From Coprinus comatus (taxonomy: Eukaryota; Basidiomycota; Agaricomycetes; Agaricales; Agaricaceae): a DNA stretch of 64,000 nucleotides. The stretch is taken from assembly GCA_034638255.1 (NCBI GenBank), contig JAWPGT010000034.1, forward strand, positions 183,945-247,944, given 5' to 3'. A model generated the notes under the pieces. It searched no databases and was not told the origin of the DNA. It worked only from the letters and a program-made list of their open reading frames with translations. Position numbers and translations under genes: made by a program. Shown here piece by piece: positions 1 to 12,549 of this stretch (positions within the stretch are counted from its first letter, which is position 1; every line of letters starts with the position of its first letter).

Positions 1-3000
1 ATCCCAGACCTAACCAATCTTCCAAATTCTCTTCTCTCTTCCCTACTCGCCGACAAACCCAACTGAGCAAACCCAATCAATCCTTCCGAATGACCCAATT
101 CTTCAATATCATCCTCATCTATCATCATAGAATGGGAATTACCATTACCTAAACTCAGACTCAAACCCCCTAAACCAAGAATTGCCGCTGCTGCATTACT
201 GGTAGCGGACATCGACGTCGTATTGGTAGAAGATTTAACGTTAGTACTTGAAGAATTTGTATTGAGATTTTTGTTTTTAGCTCGTTGCTTAACAAAAACA
301 TTCCATTCCTTCCTTCGCGTAGCTTGTCGTTGATCATGAATTTCGGTGAGCTGATCCAACATTTTCCTAACTGTATTTGCACAAGCGTGTTTCGGTGTAT
401 CTTCATTAATACTCAATATCGAGGTTGACAATGAATTCGATCCGTTCGCCCCAATGATTGATGCTGTCGTAGCGGTAGTACCACCACCAAGTGAAGATTT
501 GGATTTAATACTTTTCCCACTTTTTCCACCCAATGATTTAGTATCTTCTACCATTTCTTCCTCCTCGCCATCCTTTGGCTTCAATTGTTCACTTCCATCA
601 TCACCTCCACCCTCACCCTCACCCTCATCACCATCATTTTCCAAATGACCTTCACACAAATCACATCTTCCTTTAATAATCTCCACTTGACCCCTTCCAA
701 ATCTCAGACCACTACCACTCCTCCCTCTTTTATCCTCATCAGGTTCCTCATCAGGCCACATATTATCCTCTTCTCTATCAGCAATTTTAACACCAGTCAA
801 ACAAGCAGGAGCCGTACTTCCACATTCCATAGCTCGAACAAGTAACAAAACATCATATAACGCCACATCATACATAAACCCATACCTATCCGTTAACGGA
901 CTTCTTCTCCTTTTCTTCTCCGGATTCTGATTAGCATCGTCATCATCTTCATCATCGTCATGATACATAGTTGATAATCTTGGAGGTAATGGAATAGAGA
1001 ATTTAAAATCTTTAGCAGTAAGTGGTGTATAAGTTCTTGATAAATATTGTGTTGGTGGTTTCGCTATTGCGGGAATGATAGATTCCAAAGGAACAGAATG
1101 TGGTTTAGGTTTTGTTGATCCAGTATTACTCTGACCAATAGAAGTTGATGAACCAATTTGAGGTGGAGGAGGAAGCGAAGTGATTGTATCTGTTAAACCG
1201 GAAGGTTTACGTTTCGGTTGCGGTCGTTGCTGTTGCTGTTTATTAAACGATCCAAAAAGCGGTGACGAAAAAGGTGATGAAACATTCAAAATGGCAGCCG
1301 TAGCTCTATTCTTCGTTTTCGATGTAGACTTCTTAACGGTATTCGTCGTTGGTTTGTTTGATTCTTGCATTAGAGCTCGATTTAACGATAGCGTAGCTTC
1401 TCCCGAATTCGTTGGACTAAGAGTAACCACAGGTCTTGTGGTGTTCTTATCTCTATCTCTTTCTCTACCCTCCTGGCTTTCTTCGTTATCCAATGCCCGA
1501 TCCCCACCCTTTCGTTCCTTCGCTAGTCTTGATCGTTCACGATAATCAACACCTTCATCACGAGCATTCTTAATAAGTTCCATAGCCAATTTCTTGACCA
1601 AATCACTTGTGTCGTGTCCTTGATCGGTAAGAATACTACCAGGGTCATTTGTCATAACCCGAGTAGCATGGGCAATAGCGCGCAACGTTGCACCTTGTAC
1701 CCTTATTACCGGCGGATCATTATTAGAAGATGTTGATGCCGCTTCATGTAAAACGGATGTTATAGAATGAGGAGGATTGATATCTAATGATGTGGTAAGC
1801 GTAGGGGCAGCAAGTGTGGAAGTGAATGTGGAATGCATAGGAGATGAAATAGCGGAGGGTGAAACGGACATCGATGTAGACAATGCTGATTCAGAATCCG
1901 AGCGAGGTAGCGGTAATGAAATATGATCTGGTTGAGACTGAGGTTGTGGTTCTGGAGGTTCTTCTTCCACAGGAAGCGGACGTTTAGGAGTGTTGTTATT
2001 AGGTATGGGATTCAATATTGAAATGCCGAGTGTTCCAAAAACACTCTTGGCAGATTTCCTACGGAGATTCGGGTTTTTGATAGCAATTGTATCACTTGCA
2101 GAGGTACTAAGAGAACTTGTTGAACCTGAGATTGTTGTACCGCCAGATCGTGGTTTCTTGCCCCACCACGTGCCCACCCAGCCTAGGGATGCTCGGTCTT
2201 GTCGTTGTTCTGCGGTAAGGGAAGGAGATTCGGCAATAATATCATCTTTGGGTAGGAACGAATCGGGTGGGGAAGAAATGTCGGTTGTGGAGGAAGTGTC
2301 AATAGAAGGTTCTGGTAGGAATTCAGGCTGGGTAGTAGTTTCTTCTGCCATAGGGGATAGTGTCTTGGGTACACTCTTCGAGAGTGGGACTACCTCATCC
2401 GCAAGAGCTTCACTCAGTGAAGCAGCGAGGGACTGAGAATATGTGTTACAAAAAAGCAGAACGTTAAAAAATAAAACTTACTATTGCACTATGTTTCCTC
2501 TCAACCCTATGCCGATCTTCGTTATCATCCGTAAACAGAGATTGAACGACCCTCCTAGCCACATCCCTCTCAGAAGGATGTAGCTCCTGTAAAAGGGTTT
2601 CAGCCCTTTGTCTCCGCGCATCCTCCTTTTCCTTCATTATTCTCTTGTACTCCTCCAACTCCAAACGCGTCCGCGTCGAACTTTGATATGCAGCAGATAA
2701 AATACGAAGAGCAGTATGGTAGGGATGGTTGACAGCAGCTCCAGGCGACTCCATTGAACTAATCTTGGCAATATCACTTTCAATGACATCGTCTGAACAA
2801 TCATTCCATCTCGTCGAAAGAACATGACCAGTTATAAGAGGATTATATTGGCCATCGGAATCGAAGGCTTCGGTTATCACGAAGTTGGGTTTCGGAGGAG
2901 GCGAAGTGAATAGGGATCCTTGGATAAACCAGTCACAAATGATGGATTTATATCATTGTCGTCGTGTTCATTCTCCCATAGAGTAGTAACGTCGTTTTGA

Positions 3001-3242
3001 TTTCGTAGTTGAGATTTCTTCCTGACCAACTTTCCATATCCACGAACGCTCCCATCCCAGTTCGGAGCTCCAGTCGTATCCTGTTCAAGCTGTGCTTTAA
3101 GAGTAAAATAGTTGGATGATCTTTGTTCAGAATTGCTAGTTGACTGTGGTGTAAGTGGTTCGCGACCCCTACGTCCGCGTGACGATGGTTGAAGTTGTTC
3201 TGGCGATAGTGGATGTGAATAAGCAGGAGTAGTTGATGACAT
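1..3242 (-). CDS. TBC-domain Rab GTPase-activating protein, N-terminal part (runs off left edge)
   Basis: Probable GAP for a Rab GTPase in membrane traffic. Three exons fit in phase: 3242-3044, 2918-2482 and 2432 to the edge. The 125-nt and 49-nt introns both start GT and end AG. About 1,022 residues are visible, mostly Ser/Pro-rich and disordered. Features typical of the long fungal TBC proteins are a DRYGFMYD motif (near 870-900), an LTEIHD segment followed by a basic KEWNVFVKQR helix (near 330), and ERREFGRLVRSGIP-like sequence at the very edge. That last segment matches the start of a TBC domain (usually LVLGGIP). The catalytic Arg and Gln fingers would lie outside the window, so activity cannot be judged. 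The start ATG at 3242 is the first in frame. Family assignment is by motif recall; exon phases are read directly. Confidence 0.75.
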
Positions 3243-4074
3243 TACTAGTGATCAACACAGACGATGTCCATGAAGGTACCAAACGTTTGAGTCCTTGACG
3301 TCGTCGTTGTCGATATTGATGGAGACCGTTTTGCGGGGAATTGGCTGACCAAAGTTCGCATTTGGTAATACTTTCCCATCATGTCTTGTCCTACCTGACC
3401 CTGACTAGGATTCTCAGTTTAATAATCGAAATATAATTAACAGGGTTGATATAAGTACAGAACAAGGAGTACCAGTGGTAAGTAAGTAATATTTACACAC
3501 ACATTGAATCTGAGACAAATAACGCTAACATAATTAGTACAAGTTCAAGGGCAACAATACACAGACAATTATCAACTCGACCTTTGGGAACAAGAAGGAT
3601 GATGACAGGTACTCCATACATACAGGAAAATCTGGAAGCGTAATAAAACAAACAGTGAGAAAAAGTTAAAAATGTAAAAAAAATGTACTTATTGACAGGG
3701 TGTAAATTTAAGAGCGTCAACTAAAATAGAGTGAGAGAAATAGAAAAAATAAAGCAAGAGGAGCAGATTAAGTATTATAAAAATGTTATGAAGGGAATGG
3801 AAGAAACATAAAAATAAATAACAAACGGAGCACCCCCAAACAAAATCAAGAATAAAATGAACGCAACCCAGAAAAAGAAAAACCTGACCCGAGTACCACG
3901 AAGAATCAAAGTAATGCCAACCATCAAGCAACCGTTAACCTCTATGAGTCTAGCACTTTTTTATAACCTCGGGAGAAGAGAAGACTTTAAACTTTGTAGA
4001 TCTGAAAATTGAACATCGAACATCGAACACCGAGTTGCCGAATACCAAGCAAAGAAACCAATAGTTCCTCAATC
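3243..4074. other. Intergenic, no gene recognised
   Basis: About 830 bases between two minus-strand genes, so it holds the 3' UTR of the upstream gene and the promoter of the RabGAP gene. Short hydrophobic minus-strand frames at 3493-3931 come from T-rich sequence and show no family signature. A possible untranslated intron ends near 3630. Confidence 0.4.
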
Positions 4075-6117
4075 TCAATCACAGGCTCCCAGAAATTCAT
4101 AATGGAACAACCTCCAATCCATCCAAGCAGGAACATCATCAACATTATCATTAGGATTCCAAGAATTTCTCGCGGAAACCGGAGCTTCTTCTCCATCCAA
4201 TAAATCAAAATCCAACTTCAACTTCAACGCCCCAAGTCCTGATCCTGTTTGAACTACTTTTCGACTCCGGGTTCGAGTTTCAGATATAGAACTCCAACCG
4301 CTTTGAATGGAGTTATTCGTCGACATTGTTCTCATCCTCGTTTGAGACCTCGACTCCGATTCGGAATCAATACCACCAATGTCATCAGCAACAGCATTCC
4401 TACTAGCTGTCATCGTATTACCAGGATTCACATTTGTAGTGATGGAAACAGTATTGAGATCTCCGTTCTCCTTTGTACTCTCATTCGAATCCTCATCTCC
4501 TTCATTCAACCCGTTCTCAATGTATATCATTGATGATGATGATGAAGATGGTGGAAGTGATGAAGATGATGTTGTTATTGATATTGATGATCTCGTATTC
4601 TTTCGCCGAGCCGTGTCAGTGGTAGTATCATCAATGTCCCGAATGATCCTCGTAACATTGTAATTCGATGCAGTTGGAGTTGATGGTTTCGATAAAGGTG
4701 CAAGTAGGGGAACAGCCAAAGGTAACGATCCACATATAGTCACTGGCCTAGGTTTCCGCTTCGGTGTCGGATTCGAGTTCGAGTTCGGCTTCCTGATATT
4801 TCTATAAATCCTACAATCATCGTCATTCCCACCACCACAACCATTGACACTACTGACACCGGTACTAGCGTTGACATTGACAGGGTTAGCCTGAACTTGA
4901 GTTGTTGTTAAGTTGTCGGTCCTGGTTTTTGTTCCCGTCACTCCTTCATAGCTATTTCCTTGGCTTTCTTCATCACGGCCGAGATGAGGTCGAGGTCGAG
5001 ATATATGTAAGAATGATGAATCAGGATGAGGTGTATTAATCTTGATGTTCCGCAAAAATGAATTCCTCTTTTGTTGTTTATTCGAAGTTGAAGTAGCATT
5101 ATTGATGTTATTGGTATTGATATTGGTATGTGTTTTTGGCGGAAGAGGGAAAGCAGAAGAAAAAGGCCAAAACGAAATTGAATTTCTTCTTCTTCCAGTA
5201 CCAGTTTCCGAACAATCTGAAGAAGTGATAGCTGTACACTTGGTATCTGAAAAATCTACAAAAAATGATTTTGAAGAAGGAGATGCGGAAAATGGATCTA
5301 TATCCGTTCCCCTACATAATTCAAAACATCAGCAATTCCAATATTAAAATTCCAAAAAAAAAATAGAATAGACATACCCAGTACTAGAAGTACCACTCCA
5401 GCACCAAGAGGACCTTCTGCGTTCAACATCCGGAGTCATACTCATATCCCAAAACTCCCAAGATTCCGAGTCTGCCGGAGACCCTAAGTCTGATTCTCCT
5501 CGGCTATGCTGAGATTCCATGTCGTTATCATTATCCATGGTGATATCAAAACTGGAAACGGGGGTAGGAGTAGAAGGTTGACGACTGAAATTGAACATAT
5601 TGTTCGTGGTCTTGGTTTTGAAGCGAGATGATATAGAAGCAATTGATAACCGGCGATTCTTTTGGTTCTGGCTCTGGTTCTGGTCTTGGTTTTGGTTTTG
5701 GTTTTGTGTGTTCGAATTCGATTTTGAATCACGGGATTGGGATTGGTTTTGAGAAGAGTAAGAGCTGGTTCTAGGAAATGATATGATCATAGAAGTAGGT
5801 CTTTGCTTGGGTTTCGGTTTCGGTTTCGGTTTAGATTTACTACCCGAGGTCAAATCCAAAGAAGACATCGACGACGAGTCAAAAGTCAAAGAAGAATCAG
5901 GAGTAGAACCCTTATTCAAATCCCACTCATTCCCATTCCCACCCTGATTCCTACGTTGTGGTTGAAGTCGAGGTCGAGTTTGAGTTTGAGTTTGTACTGT
6001 TGCAAACCGACGGTTACCACCACGAGAGCCCAAACGAAATCCCGAAGTGAAAAAGTTCGAGTAGTCTCTGGTGCTGCCATTAGTATGAGTAGTATTATTT
6101 AGGTTTGAAAGGTTCAT
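4075..6117 (-). CDS. Low-complexity hypothetical protein (two exons)
   Basis: I do not recognise this gene. Exon 1 is 6117-5378 and exon 2 is 5311-4075. They are joined by a 66-nt intron with a GTATGT donor and a TGTAG acceptor that keeps frame, giving 658 residues. Exon 1 has Gln/Asn-Gln repeats, a Lys-Pro run, and a Trp-rich patch near its end (SWEFWDMS). Exon 2 is rich in Ser, Thr, Arg and Asn, with a run of Ser. The protein ends DDVPAWMDWRLFHYEFLGACD, which looks like a small ordered motif on a disordered chain. There is no signal peptide or membrane segment. Ser/Arg-rich stretches could be phosphorylation-prone, but that is inference. Confidence 0.7.
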
Positions 6118-7308
6118 TCTAGATGTGTCTTGTTGTATGTCCTAATCGTAGACGACACAGGGAAGAGACGAAGAGGGGTGAGGAGGGAGGGTGGAGTTTT
6201 ATCTTATGGTTCACCTCCATTAGTTATATGTAGATTGAAGTGGAACCCTTTTTCAGGAAGTCATCAGTCATAACTTCCTTGTGTGGCGGTGACGTCGACA
6301 ACTATACCGAATTTGATATTTTAGCATATCATACTTTCCCAAAAACCTTCTCCCTAAGTTGGGATCACCGATCGATCAGTGGTGCGGCTGCCAGCGGGAT
6401 GAACAGTAACATAGCCCTCTACTGATACATCACAAAAGTTATAAGACGATCTTCTTGTCATATTTTTAGGTTTTGAGCGTAGGAAATAATTACTCACTTT
6501 GAGGTTATAAACCAATCCGAAAAACACTGTCATTCATAGGAAAATGTTGTTGATAAGTTATGTTTTTAGCTCAAGCACGACATGGAGTATGGAATAACTT
6601 ACCCGAAAATGACCTCACAGTAATGGAGATGACTGAAGTTGGCCATACTAAGCTTGTGTAAAAGAAGGAAATGGGAGTGGGAAAACCCATTATAATCGCC
6701 AAGTTTCATCATCTGATAATGATACGGCTCAATTTAGCAACCCCGACAATGATGGGTTGGAAAAAGAGAGGAGTACAGCGATCACTTGATGTATTCGGTT
6801 GGTATCAAATCCGGGCAAATGATCGGTCGATGTTTTGGGAGTTATCAGGCACCCGAGTTCACCAAGGATGAGAGATGTGGTGATTACAATTCATACAAGA
6901 TCAGTCGAGAAAACTAAAGGCTGTTCACAAAGAAGGCCAGTATACTTAACACACTAAAGGGGAGCTGATAAAATGTTATATTAAGGATGCAATGTGTTGA
7001 TGAAAAAGATGTTTCATCCAGGGGTTGAGTAGTTGATAATCGCGAGAGATTTCCATGACTCAACAGCTTCGTCGTATCTGCATCTATTCAGGTATTTCGA
7101 AGGGGTCCAGAGTATATGGAGGGGACTATTTCCACTTATTCATAGATCATTCATTTTACATAGGTGGGTTGTTCTCCTGACTATAAGCACCGAACGTTGT
7201 TTCAACTTTAAATAATCTTGCACAGAATTCAGCAGATAACAGATAGAATGACACTAGAAGTACGTACCGTCGTCACAAAGCATGAGAATAATCGATAACA
7301 AGAGTAGT
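6118..7308. other. Intergenic, no gene recognised
   Basis: About 1.2 kb upstream of the low-complexity gene and downstream of COA6. Only short frames without family resemblance are seen on both strands. Confidence 0.4.
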
Positions 7309-7662
7309 TCAACGTTTCGCGTTGTTAGCTTGTATTTTAGCCTGCGCAAGGCGGTCCTTCTGCGCCTCAGCAATTACTCGTCGTTGGTTGAAGTACTCAA
7401 TCTGATAAAAAGTACCAAAATCGTAGTTCATAAGAAACAACAATACCATAGCACAGCATATAGAACTCACCCAACTTTTGGCACAATTCTCTTCATACAT
7501 CTTTTTGTCGACTTTGCAAGCATCGCCTTCATCACCGGCCTTGACAACATTGACACGATCCAAACACGCAAAGTAAGTATCGCGTGCTTCCCAACATTTT
7601 CGGCGGCTTTGTCTTGTGGGCTCTGCCTTTTCTTCCTTCTTACTACTTGAAAACCATCCCAT
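7309..7662 (-). CDS. COA6: Cytochrome c oxidase assembly factor 6 (COA6-like CHCH protein)
   Basis: Small twin-CX9-10C protein of the mitochondrial intermembrane space that helps copper delivery and complex IV assembly (family knowledge). Exon 1 is 7662-7471 and exon 2 is 7401-7309. The 69-nt intron (GTGAGT to ATCAG) is a multiple of three, so the unspliced frame also stays open. The spliced protein is 94 residues. It starts MGWFSSSKKEE and has RRKCWEARDTYFACLD (C-x9-C), then ACKVDKKMYEENCAKSW (C-x10-C), joined by the splice to IEYFNQRR. The order Cys motifs, SW, (I/V)EYFN(Q/K)RR is diagnostic of COA6. An in-frame ATG lies 24 nt upstream, but MGW is the better fit. A decayed copy lies about 0.5 kb away in the opposite orientation. 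Confidence 0.92.
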   Translation of the reverse strand: MGWFSSSKKEEKAEPTRQSRRKCWEARDTYFACLDRVNVVKAGDEGDACKVDKKMYEENCAKSWVSSICCAMVLLFLMNYDFGTFYQIEYFNQRRVIAEAQKDRLAQAKIQANNAKR

Positions 7663-8136
7663 GGTCGTATGGTTGTTTGAGTGCACTGTAGTCGGTGACG
7701 TCGCGTTCCGTCTAAGTCCTGTCGGATTATGTCAAGGGGTCATGTGATCGTCCACATCCAAAGGTCCGGACGGTCCGGACACGCATCCGGATAATGCCGC
7801 TATCACAGGCTATCATGCTCCCAGGCGGTTCACTATATATATTTGTACGTTGGAAAGATAAAAAGTGAGTTCTGTCCAGGTTGTGTCCAAAATAGCGGCG
7901 TAGGTATGTATGCCTATTTTGAAGAGAAACGGACAAGAGTAAGGAGGTCCTTCTCTGTCCTTGTCCAGAGTACGGTATTGAATTGTGAATTAGAACTTGA
8001 ATATGTTGAAAAGGAGGTTCCCCTTCATTTTGATTCAAGGGGATCCTCTGTGCAGTATGTCAAAAAGAATCAAACATCCAAAATAGAACATATAAGTCAG
8101 GATCGATAGTAGAATGGCGCTAAGCTTGTGAAACCT
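7663..8136. other. Spacer between COA6 and its inverted relic
   Basis: About 470 bases containing the COA6 promoter. Sequence near 8090-8136 may be a very diverged part of the relic's first exon (a GGATCG block matches the LDR codons of COA6), but it does not read in frame. Confidence 0.35.
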
Positions 8137-8321
8137 GGCAATGAAGGCAATGCTTGCAAAGTAGACAGGACATTGTACCAATAAAATTGCACAGAGTTGG
8201 GTGAGTTCAAATTATGATGTTTGGTTTTGGAAAGATTAATTTGCCTTGGATCGAATACTTCAACGTAAGCCGAATGGCTATGAAGCAAAAGGAGAAGGAG
8301 GCTGCGAACGCCCAGTCTTGA
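8137..8321 (+). pseudogene. Decayed inverted duplicate of COA6
   Basis: The plus strand reads GNEGNACKVDRTLYQ, then a stop, then NCTE. This is colinear with GDEGDACKVDKKMYEENCAK of COA6. A GTGAGTTC donor sits at 8201 exactly where COA6 has its intron. About 50 bases later the frame IEYFN..RM..K restarts at 8250 and ends in a stop at 8319-8321, matching the last COA6 exon. Lesions: a TAA at 8182-8184, a one-base deletion just before the donor, and loss of the acceptor AG (GG instead). The start and the first Cys pair are not recognisable. An intron in the same place points to DNA duplication rather than retroposition. Confidence 0.75.
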
Positions 8322-8615
8322 AGCTTGATTACCGGTTGCTTTTATTCTTTTGTAATGATGATACGCGTTTCTACTGCTTTCATTATTCTGGCTTGAATAC
8401 ACTTTTTTGTAAGGTCAGAACCACGCAGACGTTCATCGTAACCGCGATCATCACATTCATGTATAAGTGAATGACTCGTGAATCAAGTGTAAATAACCAA
8501 GCAATATATGATCATATTGATTTATTCTTATCTCTTAGTTTGTATTTTGTACTGAGGAACATTCGTTGACGTGATCCCCCTTCTAATTCTACATACAAAA
8601 AGCTCGTATCAACAC

Positions 8616-10041
8616 CTAGACAATAACTTCTAATCCTAAGAGCAAACCGAGAACCATAAAACCCATTGTTCTCATAATACGGCTGTTTAATCCAGGGCCC
8701 AGTCCCAGTGCCCCATTTTTCGGATCATCAGCAACAGATATTACAGGAGGAACAGAAGTAGGCGGAGTATCCTGACCCGACGTTCCATCATTTGTCACTC
8801 CAGAGTCACCACCTTCTCCTTCATCCTCATCACCATCGCATTCTATCGGTCCACCCTCTGGATGAACTCTCAATGGCATATTTGGATCAATTTCAGGACC
8901 AATAGATTTAATAGGTCTCGCAGGATCAATTCCAACTCGTAATCCACTAATGTTAATGACTTTTGAGTTCGACTCGTTCGATGACTGTGGTGTTGGGATG
9001 GCACACGTATTACCGAAAAGTGTCGATTTCTCGAAGACAGGTAAATTCTCCAAGAAAGATAATTGGTTAGACATGCAACCTGATTCCCATCCAGTTGGAA
9101 GTCTGTCGTAAATCAAAGAAAATATTTTCAAGATGCTTAATTGCGCAAATGCCTATAATTAAGTCAAAATGTATATTAGTATCTGATGTGTAGAGGTAGA
9201 AAGGTGTATGGTGTGGAGAGGAAAAACTTACTTCCACAGAATCGGTTGTACCATAATTATCTGTTGTGCAAGTATCCTTTGAAACCGCATCTAACCACTG
9301 TTGACTACCTGAAACAGGTTCTCCCGACATCCAATCATAAGCATGAACAGCCTAAAGGGTAGTAACATCACAACCAACACATTTAACAACCATTTCAGGA
9401 AACGCAAATATAGAACTCACTTCATGTATCCAACTTTCCACCTCACAATCTCCGAATATATGAATATCACCATTGGTCAAAGTATAGGCGTGCGGCTCGT
9501 TACTGGCAGGACTAAGTGGAAGAACCACCGTATTCGCAACATATCTCCTCAACCCAACCGGTATCATTCCTAACCTTTCCACCGATTCATCAACAGACAT
9601 ATCTGCAGAATTACAGTGACACAAAATCCATGTTTCATCACAATCATCATATGTCACAGAAATAGCAACCATAGACGTTGAACATTCTCCATCCAAATTG
9701 TTATACATAGCACAAGAGTCAGGAAGTGAAGGGAGTTGTTGGTAATTACTGATAGGAATGTGTAAGCCTGGTGTCATATCGAAAGAATCAAAATTTTCTT
9801 GTTGCGGCGTGAGTGTTTTTGGCAATGGTGTTGGTGTTGCTATTGGAACTGTTTGACCAGAACGAATAGCAATAGGATGTGCGCCGACATTATCCAATAG
9901 AGACAAAGCGACCAGAACAGTTAGAATGTGTGTATAGACGTTGATAGACCACCAGGGCTTAGTAAATGACCAGCATTTGGAAGTTGAAGCACTATTCCGT
10001 GAATGCTTGAAAGATGGCCCAGCCATTTGTGGTGTTTCCAA
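8616..10041 (-). CDS. Putative GPI-anchored secreted protein with HEAVHxxD zincin-like motif
   Basis: Three exons fit in phase: 10041-9421, 9351-9232 and 9152-8616, with 69- and 79-nt GT-AG introns; 425 residues. The N-terminus has a hydrophobic stretch near residues 36-58 after an unusually long basic lead, so it is a signal peptide or signal anchor. The C-terminus ends in a hydrophobic run without charged residues after a small-residue site, as in GPI-anchored proteins. The core has many Cys residues. SWIHE and AVHAYDWM are joined exactly at the first splice, giving HEAVH at 206-210 and Asp at 213, the pattern of zinc metallopeptidases of aspzincin type. TDSVEAFAQL downstream resembles related fungal secreted proteins as I recall them. 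Catalysis is not proven; a non-enzymatic wall protein is the alternative. Confidence 0.7.
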
Positions 10042-12549
10042 CCGGTGGATAAGAGAACGCTTGGACGACGTCGAGGATCACAGACCACTCGAGGGGAGAA
10101 AATCATCCATGCTCAATATTCATGGTTTTATACTGGTAGCTATGAGCTGGTCGTGAATGTTTCAGGCCCTAGCCACCGGATTTTGATGGGATTTTACTGT
10201 GTATGTCCTAGATGGTGTTTGAGTTTCCTCATCATGTGAAACTGTTGATGTGTGTAGAATCTTATAGAATGTAAAGTGTAGGAGAATTCTAGTGATACGT
10301 TTATTTGAATTTGTTTTACACACTGGCTTTGACTGTAAGAAGACAGAAAGGGGATCAGCGCTCGTCAGGGCGGTGTTCTATTTGAGGTATCATATGTGAT
10401 GACGTACATGTAGCGTCTAAAGTTGATGTGACGTCATTACCCCAGGCTTATAGTTTTCACCGCATTGGATGAGGTTGGATTCCCAACTTGCTTCACGGGC
10501 CCACATACATCGTAGTATCCCCGGGATATAATCAAAATTTAAATCCCACAAGATGCCAAACAGTCTGATGGAAAGAGAGAAACCCATTCTGATCTTCTCT
10601 CAGTACCAAGCAAATGCTCCGGCATTATCTACACCTAAATCTAATAGCTGACTCATTGTGAGTACATGTAAAGGTGTGGTAGTAACATAATGGTAATGCG
10701 CCCATATACTGTTACAGTTTACTTCTCTGTTCGCGGTTCGCGGATATCAATCACACTTCAATCTTATGAGCCTTTCCATGCATCTAGTAGCGCAATTTAT
10801 ATAGTAAGTTATGGATTAGATAATGGACCAACACAAAACTCCGTGGGATTTACGATGGAATCGGTGCTCTACTATTGGTATATTAGCCGTCAACCCACCC
10901 GTTTGTATTACTCGAGTCTGTCGAAGTTCTTCTATTAGGAACGGGAGTCTGGCGGTCAGAAAGATAGCAAGAACCAAAGTTAATTATATAAATATATATC
11001 GGTTCATCAACACTTTTAAAGTGCTGTGTAATATACTGATACTTACTACCAATGGTCACCATACAGTGGATTCTACTGACTCGACTGTTATCGAATACTG
11101 AGTGAGTACTGAATTGATAAATAGTGACATGAGAATTGGAAATAAGATCATTTGATTCCCCGGATTTCCTCGGTGTTGACAATGTCCTTAACTAAATCAG
11201 ACCCACAAATTGAGAGAAGGGAAGAGAAAAGACAACTCTTCAGGAGTTTCTACAGCAATTTATGAGCCCCAAGGAGTTAAGGTTAGTCTTGTTATACGCT
11301 ACCACTTGATCGCCTTCAGTTACATTGTCCTTAAAATAATGCATAATCTCAGGAGGTACGTAAAGAATTTAAAAAGAGGTACGTAAATACTGCAATTTTA
11401 AATTTACCCCACACTTACCCTGCATTCACCTGTCATCCAATAAAGCCAGGTGTACAAAGCCAAGAACATACGGATTCCGAGCGCAGTCCGGACAATTCCT
11501 TCAAGTTCGGATTGCATGTGTACATACCCATAATCAAGTGACCCCTATTATATTTACATTGAATCAACGGACCGAAATTCCTACCTTGCTTACCAAGATC
11601 GATGAGTTCTCCGTGGAGCTGTCTTTAGTTAGTTAGTTGAATTTATTGCAGATTTCCGATGCATGGTCCTAACTCTTTACGTATTTAGTTTTAAGGTCCA
11701 GATTGTGGAATGTTCGTTCGGTGTCATTTATGACTTATGTTATATCATTCACATGGGTTATGACATTTGTGTTTTCTCTTCCCATAGATAAATTTAACTG
11801 AAAGAATATCATTCATCAGGTACATCACCACCTAACAAAGTAATACTATTCTCACTTAGCCATATACAGCAGATATAAGACGTCTGAAGAAGTTGAGAAG
11901 GATATTCTGGACAGGTGGGATCTACTGCGTAAACCATGAGTCTGGTAAACTTTCTCAGTGGCTTAAGCGATTGGAGTAAACCAGCGTAACGATCATGTAA
12001 TTGTGTGAATATGTTGCGTGATGTATTTACTACAAATTGCCGAAAAACACGATGATGAATTGAATATCTGAACAGGTCCATGAGCAAATAAAGTGAAGTA
12101 AAAAAAAGTGGGGAAAAGAAACTAGATATGAAAGAGTACTGAAAATGGACAGAGACAAATACCGATAACCACAAAAAATGAAAAGGAACACAGAAATGAA
12201 TAGAATACGAAATCATTGCAATTTGAGAAGAGATCAGGGACAGTCGCGGGCATAAATTTGCACGGTCTTGTCTATATGTGACATTCGCGGAGTTGAAATG
12301 AAAAATATGAATATAATCGCCTATGATTTTCCCTCTAATCGCTCGAGTATAAACTCTAGACAAGAGACGGCCCTCTACCCGACGCCAATAAGCACCACAT
12401 AACAGCATCATGGTCGATCCATTCAGCCACACAGATAAAACAAATTGCCTTCGATCCCCAATAGAAAGCTGCTTTTCTAGACATGAACTATCAGGGATAC
12501 ATTATCCTGTTACCCAATGCCAAAGAGGACGATCGATGGATAAGCCACC
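10042..12549. other. Gene-poor intergenic stretch
   Basis: About 2.5 kb with no convincing gene. It contains two copies of AGGTACGTAAA about 23 bases apart near 11354-11388. A long minus-strand frame at 11809-12432 is T-rich with hydrophobic runs and was not accepted as a gene. Confidence 0.35.

Noticed and set aside
1180..2436. Long plus-strand frames opposite the RabGAP gene
   Set aside because: They are antisense shadows of the minus-strand coding sequence.
3493..3931. Two overlapping hydrophobic minus-strand frames between the first two genes
   Set aside because: Composition follows T-rich UTR-like DNA; no start context, domain or consistent splicing.
10430..10510. Possible tRNA-like GGTTGGATTCCC block
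   Set aside because: No acceptor stem or anticodon arm could be paired around it.
11809..12432. Minus-strand frame of 207 codons
   Set aside because: It is driven by T-rich sequence with hydrophobic runs and no family signature. A possible intron does not improve it. The C-terminal 80 codons look slightly protein-like, but that is not enough.
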